Shown here in pieces: positions 58,371 through 64,000 of a stretch of 64,000 bases of DNA. The position numbers and the translations under genes were made by a program. Below the pieces are notes generated by a model. That model did no database searches. It was not told the origin of the DNA and was given only the letters and a program-made list of their open reading frames with translations. The stretch lies in the NCBI RefSeq assembly GCF_016758195.1, contig NZ_QYAC01000007.1:175189-239188 (forward strand), in the 5' to 3' direction. Origin of the DNA: Leucobacter chromiireducens subsp. solipictus. GTDB lineage: Bacteria; Actinomycetota; Actinomycetes; Actinomycetales; Microbacteriaceae. How positions within the stretch are numbered: the first letter of the stretch is position 1; each line of letters starts with the position of its first letter.

Positions 58371-60920
58371 ATGCGCACACGCGAGGTTCGAGAAATCCGG
58401 GCACTGGTCCTCGACGGGGAGTCGGTGCGGTTGGTCGCACCCCCGGAGACGGGCCGCACCTACCTGCTGGGCCAGCTCGCGCAGGATCTCGAATCCCGCG
58501 GCTACACCGCCTTCCAGGTGACCGGGCGGCGACCCTTCCGTGACCAGCCCTATGTGGCGCTCCGCGAGGCGGGGCTCGTGCGGCTGCGCGGCGCGCAGAG
58601 CGAGAGCGACATCGTGGACGAGCTGATGCAGGGCCTGCAATCGATCGGGCACCCGGTGATCCTCGTCGACGACGCCGACTATCTCGATCTGAACTCCGCC
58701 TACCTCCTCGAACAGGTGCGTCAGCGGCGGAACATCCCGATCGTGGTCGTCGCGCCGCCGTTCGTGATGCTCGACGGGCACGGCCGCTCCGCACTGAACA
58801 AGATCCGTACGCAGGCTCGACTCGAACTCGCGCCACTCGGCTATGCGCAACTCAGCGTGCTCGCCCAGCGCGTGCTCGGTGCCCCGGCGCAGCCGGAGGT
58901 GCTCTCCCAAGTACTGTCGATGTCCTCGGGGATGGCGGGGATCGCCGTCGCGATCCTGCGCTCCGCGGTGCGGGAACGGCGGATCGTGCGCCACGAGAGC
59001 GGCTGGGCGCTGCACGCCTCGTCGCTGTGGAACGTGCACCTCCGCACGACCGTGGAGCAGATGTTCGGCGACCTGCGCCGTGGCGAGCTGCGCGCGTTGC
59101 ACGCGCTCGCGATCGCCGAGAGCGCGGCCACCGAGGATTTCCAGGATGTTGCGGCGGAGGAACTGATCGCCCTCTCCCAGAAGGGTCTCCTCACGACGTT
59201 CGGCGACGCGGGCGACGCGACCTCCGTCGCCCCGCGGCCCAGCCTGATCATCGACTACTTCCAAGACCAGCCGGTCACGCCGCTCCACTACGAGGCGATG
59301 GGGCTGCTGAAATCGCTGCCGAACCCCGCGCCCTACGAGCGCGCACGTGCGCGCATGGCGGCGCACGTGTCGCAGGCGCTCACCTTCGATCGCTCCGAGA
59401 ACCGGGGCACGGGAATGGACCGGTTCTTCCGGGCCGACACCGCCTACCGGCTCGCGGCCGCTGCCCGGGACTGGGAACAATCACGCTCCCCGGAGACCGC
59501 GGTCGCCTACCTCGATCTGCTCCTCGCCACCGACGACTACGTGCGGGACAGCGGCGAGATCATCGCGCAGACCCCGTGCGCGGACGACGGCATCTACGCG
59601 ATTCGACTCACCCTGCACCGGATGTTCGTGATCGCCCAGACCGACCCCGCCACCGCTGCGGGACCGATCCACGAGATCGTGCTGAGCGAGACGGCACCCA
59701 TGGTGCGCGCCGCGGCCGAAGCCTTCGAGGCGTACCTGCTGTTCTCCTACACCGGGATGACCCCGCCCGTTGAGGCGTGGTGGACGCAGGCCAGCGCCCG
59801 CGAAGACGGGTTCTCCGTGGCGATCCGGCACTTCATCGGGGTGGTCAGCGGCCGGATCACGGAGCCCCTGAGCATGACGGCGATCCAGAGCACCGCGATC
59901 CTGCAGGTGCACATGACCGAAATCGCGAACACCATCCTGAGCGAGCGGCTGGACAGCCCCGAGCACTACGAGCGCGGACTCCGTCAGTCGCTGGCGGACG
60001 CCCGCGCCGCGGGCGACTACCGCGCCGTCACGGTCGGCGCCTACTTCCTCTCGCGGCTCGAGGCCGCCACCTTCCGGGACGAGCTTGCCACCGAAACCGT
60101 GAGCGTCACCCTCGCGCTCGGCACCCCGAACCTCTCCTTCGCCGACTTCTTCTGCGCGCAGGTGCGGTGGGCGGCCTACCTCCACTACGTGCACGGCGAA
60201 CCCGACCTGGCGCGCTCGGTGCTCGCGGAGACGGCACGCTATCCCGGGTTCTACGGGCCGCTGCCGGCGATGCACCCCGAATTCGGCGAGGCCATCGAGC
60301 TCCTGATCGCTGAGGAACGCGATCGCGCCGTCGACCTCCTGATGGCGCTGTCCGAGCGGTGCCACGCGGCCGAGCTCGTGCCCGCCGCGTGGTCCTACGC
60401 GCTGATCGCGTTTATCGAGCGGCCGACGCCCGAGGTGTTCGCGAAGATGGAGTCACTCTCGGACCGGAGCGGATACGGCACGGAGGCGCTGATGGGCCTG
60501 ATCCGGAGCGCCCTGGGGCGGGAGCCGGATCTGCCACGCAAGGGCCAACTCCTGCGCAGCGAAACCGAGGCCGCGACCGCGATCACGCTGCTGAACGCGA
60601 TCGCGCGTTCGCCCCTCGGCGTGGGACCCGAAGCGGAGCCCTTCCTCGAGGAGGTCAACGAGACGATCCGCGGGCTGCGCACCCTCCGCTCGGTGACCGA
60701 GGTTCCCACGGCGGCCCCGCCGACCGTGCAAGTTGAGGCCGTGCTGACCAAGCGCGAGCACGAGATCGCGCGGCTCGCCGAGACGTTGCAGAACCGGGAG
60801 ATCGCGGATCGGCTGTCGATCAGCGTCCGCACCGTCGAGAACCACCTCGCTCGAGCGATGAAGAAGCTCGGGGTGAACGCCCGCACCGAACTCACCGCCG
60901 TGGAGGTCCGCCCCGTGTAG
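58371..60920 (+). CDS. LuxR-family regulator with AAA-like N-terminal domain
   Basis: An 849-residue regulator with an N-terminal ATPase-like domain. The Walker A-like site is APPETGRT (23-30), where Lys is replaced by Arg and the first Gly by Ala. Walker B is VILVDDADYLD (~96-106). A long helical middle (~220-770) leads to a C-terminal LuxR HTH (KREHEIARLAETLQNREIADRLSISVRTVENHLARAMKKLGV). This MalT/LAL-like architecture usually needs ATP; the altered P-loop makes that uncertain. The ATG at 58371 follows GGGGAG by 7 nt; a longer ORF from 58176 is not supported by a ribosome site. Its targets are unknown. Confidence 0.83.
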   Translation: MRTREVREIRALVLDGESVRLVAPPETGRTYLLGQLAQDLESRGYTAFQVTGRRPFRDQPYVALREAGLVRLRGAQSESDIVDELMQGLQSIGHPVILVDDADYLDLNSAYLLEQVRQRRNIPIVVVAPPFVMLDGHGRSALNKIRTQARLELAPLGYAQLSVLAQRVLGAPAQPEVLSQVLSMSSGMAGIAVAILRSAVRERRIVRHESGWALHASSLWNVHLRTTVEQMFGDLRRGELRALHALAIAESAATEDFQDVAAEELIALSQKGLLTTFGDAGDATSVAPRPSLIIDYFQDQPVTPLHYEAMGLLKSLPNPAPYERARARMAAHVSQALTFDRSENRGTGMDRFFRADTAYRLAAAARDWEQSRSPETAVAYLDLLLATDDYVRDSGEIIAQTPCADDGIYAIRLTLHRMFVIAQTDPATAAGPIHEIVLSETAPMVRAAAEAFEAYLLFSYTGMTPPVEAWWTQASAREDGFSVAIRHFIGVVSGRITEPLSMTAIQSTAILQVHMTEIANTILSERLDSPEHYERGLRQSLADARAAGDYRAVTVGAYFLSRLEAATFRDELATETVSVTLALGTPNLSFADFFCAQVRWAAYLHYVHGEPDLARSVLAETARYPGFYGPLPAMHPEFGEAIELLIAEERDRAVDLLMALSERCHAAELVPAAWSYALIAFIERPTPEVFAKMESLSDRSGYGTEALMGLIRSALGREPDLPRKGQLLRSETEAATAITLLNAIARSPLGVGPEAEPFLEEVNETIRGLRTLRSVTEVPTAAPPTVQVEAVLTKREHEIARLAETLQNREIADRLSISVRTVENHLARAMKKLGVNARTELTAVEVRPV

Positions 60921-60954
60921 CGGCGCTGCCGGTGCGTGGCACCGGGTGGTGCGT

Positions 60955-61005
60955 GTGCCGCCGCGTGCCGCCGCGTGCCGCCGCGTGCCGCCGCGTGCCG
61001 CCGCT
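60955..61005. repeat. Tandem 10-bp GC-rich repeats
   Basis: Unit CCGCGTGCCG repeated at least four times without mismatch (60961-61000), plus flanking partial units. It lies between the LuxR gene and nagB, 130 nt before the nagB start. Confidence 0.85.
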
Positions 61006-61138
61006 GGCGGGGACGTGCAGGGTGGGCGGGGTTCGTGCCCCTATTCTGGGGGGAGAGAACTGCGGCCGCCCGGCGGTTTCCGACCCGGGCCCGTTCATTG
61101 CGACGCTTCGCCGCCGCGCCAACCCCGCTGGAGGAAAT

Positions 61139-61924
61139 GTGGACGTTGTTATCGTCGAGGATGCGGCGGCGGTCGCTGAGCGAGCCGCTGCACGGATCGC
61201 CGCGCGGATCCAGCGGACCCCCGAACTGGTGCTCGGCCTCGCGACCGGATCGTCCCCGCTGGGCACGTACGAGGCGCTCGCCGCTCGTGTGCGCCGCGGC
61301 GAGCTCGACTGCAGCGCGGTGAGCGGCTTCGCCCTCGACGAGTACGCCGGCATCGACTACGCGCACCCCGAGAGCTACCACGCGGTGATCCACCGCACGG
61401 TCACGGTGCCGCTGGGACTCGATCCCGCCCGCGTCCACGTCCCCGACGGGAACGCCCCGGATCTGGCCGCGGCGGGAGCGGACTACGAGCGGCTGATCGC
61501 CGAAGCCGGCGGCATCGATCTGCAGGTGCTCGGGATCGGCGCGAACGGGCACATCGGGTTCAACGAGCCCGTATCCTCCTTTGGATCGCGTACCCGACAG
61601 AAGACGCTGTCGCCGCGGACGCGCGAGGACAACGCGCGGTTCTTCGACAGCCTCGCGGACGTCCCCCTGCAGAGCATCACGCAGGGAATCGGGACGATCC
61701 TGGACGCCGGCGAGCTCCTGCTCGTCGCGCAGGGCAGCGCGAAGGCCGAGGCCGTCGCCGCGATGGTCGAGGGGCCGCTGGCGAGCCGGTGCCCAGCCAG
61801 TGCCCTGCAGCTGCACCGGAAAGCCACGGTCATCATCGACCGCGCCGCCGCGAGCAAGCTGGAACTGATCGACTACTACGAGCAGGTCGAGCGGCACCGC
61901 GCAGCACCCGTCCCGGCCGGCTAA
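61139..61924 (+). CDS. nagB: Glucosamine-6-phosphate deaminase
   Basis: A 261-residue NagB, converting glucosamine-6-phosphate to fructose-6-phosphate and ammonia, linking amino-sugar catabolism to glycolysis. Diagnostic segments are GLATGSSPLGTYEAL (substrate phosphate loop), GFALDEYAGID (catalytic Asp) and GIGANGHIGFNEP (catalytic His). The length is a normal bacterial form lacking an allosteric extension. The GTG at 61139 follows GGAGG by 4 nt. No nagA, nagE or transporter is adjacent. It is a separate unit from icd, which is 201 nt downstream. Confidence 0.9.
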   Translation: MDVVIVEDAAAVAERAAARIAARIQRTPELVLGLATGSSPLGTYEALAARVRRGELDCSAVSGFALDEYAGIDYAHPESYHAVIHRTVTVPLGLDPARVHVPDGNAPDLAAAGADYERLIAEAGGIDLQVLGIGANGHIGFNEPVSSFGSRTRQKTLSPRTREDNARFFDSLADVPLQSITQGIGTILDAGELLLVAQGSAKAEAVAAMVEGPLASRCPASALQLHRKATVIIDRAAASKLELIDYYEQVERHRAAPVPAG

Positions 61925-62125
61925 ATACGGGTGCGGGTGTGAATCACCTGCACGAGAAGTATCTCGACGCCGAGAGACTCTGCAGAACTCGGGTAGAGTG
62001 GTTCCCGGTCCTACCGGACCCGGCACGCGGCGCGCACGATCCGCCGCGGCCCGGAAGAATTCAGCGCGTGGCGCACACTGAGCCGCGCGCCTCCGAGCTC
62101 ACACAATACGACACTGGGAGAAGCG

Positions 62126-63340
62126 TTGGCGAAGATCAAGGTTGAGGGTACGGTCGTCGAACTCGACGGCGACGAGATGACCCGCATCATCTGGCAGTTC
62201 ATCAAGGATCGGCTGATCCATCCGTACCTCGACGTGACGCTCGAGTACTACGATCTGGGCATTCAGCACCGCGATGAGACCGACGACCAGGTGACGATTG
62301 ACGCGGCGAACGCGATCAAGAAGCACGGTGTTGGCGTGAAGTGCGCCACGATCACCCCCGACGAGGCGCGCGTCGAGGAGTTCGGCCTGAAGAAGATGTG
62401 GCGCAGCCCGAACGGCACGATCCGCAACATCCTCGGTGGTGTCGTGTTCCGCGAGCCGATCATCATCTCGAACATTCCCCGCCTGGTGCCCGGCTGGAAC
62501 AAGCCGATCATCATCGGCCGCCACGCGCACGGCGACCAGTACAAGGCGACCGATTTCAAGGCCGGCCCCGGCAAGGTCACCATGACGTTCGAGCCCGCCG
62601 ACGGCTCCGAGCCGCAGCAGTTCGAGGTCGTCACCCTCCCCGAGGGTGGCGGCGTCATCCAGGGCCAGTACAACTTCAACGATTCGATCCGCGACTTCGC
62701 TCGCGCATCGTTCAAGTACGGACTGTCGCGCGAGTACCCCGTGTACCTGTCCACGAAGAACACGATCCTGAAGGCCTACGACGGCCAGTTCAAGGACATC
62801 TTCCAGGAGGTCTTCGACGCAGAGTTCAAGGATCTCTTTGACGCGAAGGGCCTCACCTACGAGCACCGCCTCATCGACGACATGGTCGCGTCGGCCATGA
62901 AGTGGGAGGGCGGCTACGTCTGGGCGTGCAAGAACTACGACGGCGATGTGCAGTCGGACACCGTCGCGCAGGGCTTTGGCTCGCTCGGCCTCATGACCTC
63001 CGTGCTCATGACGCCGGACGGGCAGACCGTCGAGGCAGAGGCCGCGCACGGCACCGTGACCCGTCACTACCGCCAGCACCAGCAGGGCAAGCCCACCTCC
63101 ACGAACCCGATCGCCTCGATCTTCGCGTGGACCCGTGGCCTCGCGCACCGCGGCAAGCTCGACAACAACGCTGAGCTCATCGAGTTCTCGCAGACGCTCG
63201 AAGATGTCGTGATCAAGACCGTCGAGTCGGGCAAGATGACGAAGGACCTCGCGCTCCTCGTCGGCCCCGAGCAGGACTTCCTCACCACCGAGGACTTCCT
63301 CGCGGCAATCGACGAGAACCTGCAGCAGCGCTTGGCCTAG
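62126..63340 (+). CDS. icd: Isocitrate dehydrogenase (NADP+), homodimeric type
   Basis: A 404-residue NADP-IDH of the eukaryotic-like dimeric subfamily. It begins [22 protein letters not shown], with [12 protein letters not shown] and [32 protein letters not shown] (metal Asp residues). It converts isocitrate to 2-oxoglutarate in the citric acid cycle. The start is a TTG at 62126 preceded by GGGAG at 5-nt spacing. The last two codons and the stop (TTG GCC TAG) are part of a 59-bp direct repeat that continues downstream, so the 3' end may have been shaped by repeat expansion. Confidence 0.93.
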   Translation: MAKIKVEGTVVELDGDEMTRIIWQFIKDRLIHPYLDVTLEYYDLGIQHRDETDDQVTIDAANAIKKHGVGVKCATITPDEARVEEFGLKKMWRSPNGTIRNILGGVVFREPIIISNIPRLVPGWNKPIIIGRHAHGDQYKATDFKAGPGKVTMTFEPADGSEPQQFEVVTLPEGGGVIQGQYNFNDSIRDFARASFKYGLSREYPVYLSTKNTILKAYDGQFKDIFQEVFDAEFKDLFDAKGLTYEHRLIDDMVASAMKWEGGYVWACKNYDGDVQSDTVAQGFGSLGLMTSVLMTPDGQTVEAEAAHGTVTRHYRQHQQGKPTSTNPIASIFAWTRGLAHRGKLDNNAELIEFSQTLEDVVIKTVESGKMTKDLALLVGPEQDFLTTEDFLAAIDENLQQRLA

Positions 63341-63489
63341 GCAAAACGCGGAGCGTTTTGCGCCAAGCGCTGGTCGCGCCACTGCGCGAGTTGGCCTAGG
63401 CAAAACGCGGAGCGTTTTGCGCCAAGCGCTGGTCGCGCCAAGCGCTGGTCGCGCCACTGCGCGAGTTGGCCTAGGCAAAACGCGGAGCG
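63332..63489. repeat. Direct repeats beginning inside the 3' end of icd
   Basis: Unit 1 is 63332-63390, starting TTGGCCTAGGCAAAACGCGG; its first 9 nt are the last two codons plus stop of icd. Unit 2 is 63391-63465 and contains an extra duplication of the 16-nt AAGCGCTGGTCGCGCC. A partial unit 3 (63466-63489) has only the first 24 nt. Each full unit contains a perfect GCAAAACGC-GGA-GCGTTTTGC hairpin, which looks like a multiplied terminator. Confidence 0.9.
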
Positions 63490-63501
63490 CCTGGCTCCCA
63501 T

Positions 63502-63552
63502 CACAGCGCCCCTCACCTCTTTCTCTTCGGAGTTCGGGTGAGGGGCGCTGTG
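63502..63552. terminator. Hairpin downstream of icd
   Basis: CACAGCGCCCCTCACC (63502-63517) and GGTGAGGGGCGCTGTG (63537-63552) form a perfect 16-bp stem with a 19-nt loop. It is the likely icd terminator. Confidence 0.75.
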
Positions 63553-63567
63553 TGTATCTGCGCCCCG

Positions 63568-63705
63568 CACCCGAGGCGTGACCGGGTTCCGCTCCCCGCC
63601 CCGAGGCCTGACGGGGTTCCGCTCCCCGACCCCGAGGCGTGACCGGGTTCCGCTCCCTGTACCCAAGACGTAACCGGGTTCCGCTCCCCGTACGCGAGGC
63701 TTTTT
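63568..63705. repeat. Tandem ~30-bp repeats
   Basis: Four copies of a 30-32-nt unit built on CGAGGCGTGACCGGGTTCCG followed by CTCCCCG. Copies begin near 63571, 63601, 63632 and 63663 and show single-base changes. No spacers lie between them, so this is not a CRISPR array. Confidence 0.85.
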
Positions 63706-64000
63706 ATCTAGCACGAGCCGTTTCTGAACGTATTTGGCTCGTGTCGGCGAAATGTCCTCGGTTTTGGTGTGTGCCGTCGCGTGTGCGGGGCACTTCACGG
63801 GGGCGGTGTGCTCGACGGGTAGTGCCGAGGCAGAGGCTGGGTTCCGGGCTTGCGCGCTTTACCTGCTTTCGCTCCGCCGTCACGGTGTGCGCCGAACGCG
63901 ATGCATTTTCGCGGAAGTGGGTCGTTTTCGGGCGTATTTGGGTCGTGCCCGCGAGTTTGGCTTGGTGGGGTGGGTGTTTGGGGTGGTGGCGCGCCCGGGT
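63706..64000. other. Non-coding end of window with two related palindromic elements
   Basis: I see no gene here. Two 29-nt relatives occur at 63715-63743 and 63919-63947 with 22 identical positions and the shared core CGTATTTGG. The first lies in a CACGAGCC/GGCTCGTG hairpin (63712-63743). The DNA is GT-rich at the right edge. Confidence 0.55.

Noticed and set aside
63568..63705. CRISPR array or tRNA fragments
   Set aside because: Repeats are contiguous without spacers; GGGTTCCGCTCCC resembles a T-arm but lacks the TTCRA loop and the other arms.
63337..63798. A minus-strand frame with repeated SAFCLGQLAQWRDQRLA
   Set aside because: The repeated peptide is a translation of the direct DNA repeats after icd; the rest shows no domain and no ribosome site.

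Overview
The window is one contiguous stretch of a high-GC actinobacterial chromosome. Several marks fit a Gram-positive actinobacterium of the Microbacteriaceae type: very dense coding, frequent GTG and TTG starts, ATGA/GTGA overlaps inside operons, a 32-residue basic bS22-type ribosomal protein, a short archaeal-type AspRS, a System II cytochrome c maturation set and a eukaryotic-like NADP isocitrate dehydrogenase. The genus cannot be fixed from the sequence alone. No phage, insertion sequence, rRNA, tRNA or CRISPR array was seen. The genes read as core chromosome plus accessory catabolic and transport operons.

Layout. 1-2.5 kb: 5' part of a TrkH-type K+ channel (minus strand), an ArsR-type regulator, the bS22-type protein, a glutaredoxin-like protein and a Dabb protein. 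2.5-15.2 kb: a catabolic island with a LysR regulator, flavin monooxygenase, RidA, DUF1028 protein, M20 amidohydrolase, aldehyde dehydrogenase, class III aminotransferase, two NCS1 permeases and a YtcJ-like amidohydrolase. Matching GATGC dyads and look-alike promoters suggest common LysR control of import and breakdown of an unidentified amide or amine, possibly heterocyclic. 15.3-19.7 kb: SDR, AraC regulator, VOC protein, XRE-cupin regulator, TrxR-like flavoprotein and methyltransferase. 19.9-23.8 kb: a SipW-type secretion operon (SipW-dependent protein, signal peptidase, proline-repeat protein, choice-of-anchor G-like protein). 23.9-25.2 kb: aspS.

25.3-29.5 kb: an amino-acid-type ABC transporter with a luciferase-like monooxygenase and a GNAT enzyme behind a 19-bp palindromic operator, reminiscent of S-alkyl-cysteine salvage operons. 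29.5-37.0 kb: an RpiR regulator and an Ugp-like ABC transporter whose cluster carries a tyrosine-phosphatase-like and a metallophosphoesterase gene, so probably phosphodiester or polyol-phosphate uptake with dephosphorylation. 37.2-40.9 kb: histidine phosphatase, ResA/TlpA, CcdA and ResB. Their expected partner ccsB lies 12 kb away at 52.6 kb. 41.0-44.4 kb: one-carbon metabolism, with purU convergent to glyA-folD, which is preceded by a ZTP (pfl) riboswitch. 44.6-48.0 kb: PepSY lipoprotein, DedA protein and a membrane-anchored glycerophosphodiesterase.

48.1-54.3 kb: TPM-domain protein plus PspA, an MpaB-type oxygenase, a small lipoprotein, ccsB and a HemQ-like protein that has lost its usual haem-ligand segment. 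54.5-60.9 kb: two LuxR regulators flanking a CsoR-type copper sensor, a RarD-like transporter and a GNAT protein. 61.1-63.3 kb: nagB and icd. 63.3-64.0 kb: repeat-rich non-coding DNA whose first repeat unit includes the icd stop codon. Intergenic DNA carries several long perfect palindromes and short tandem repeats, recorded individually.
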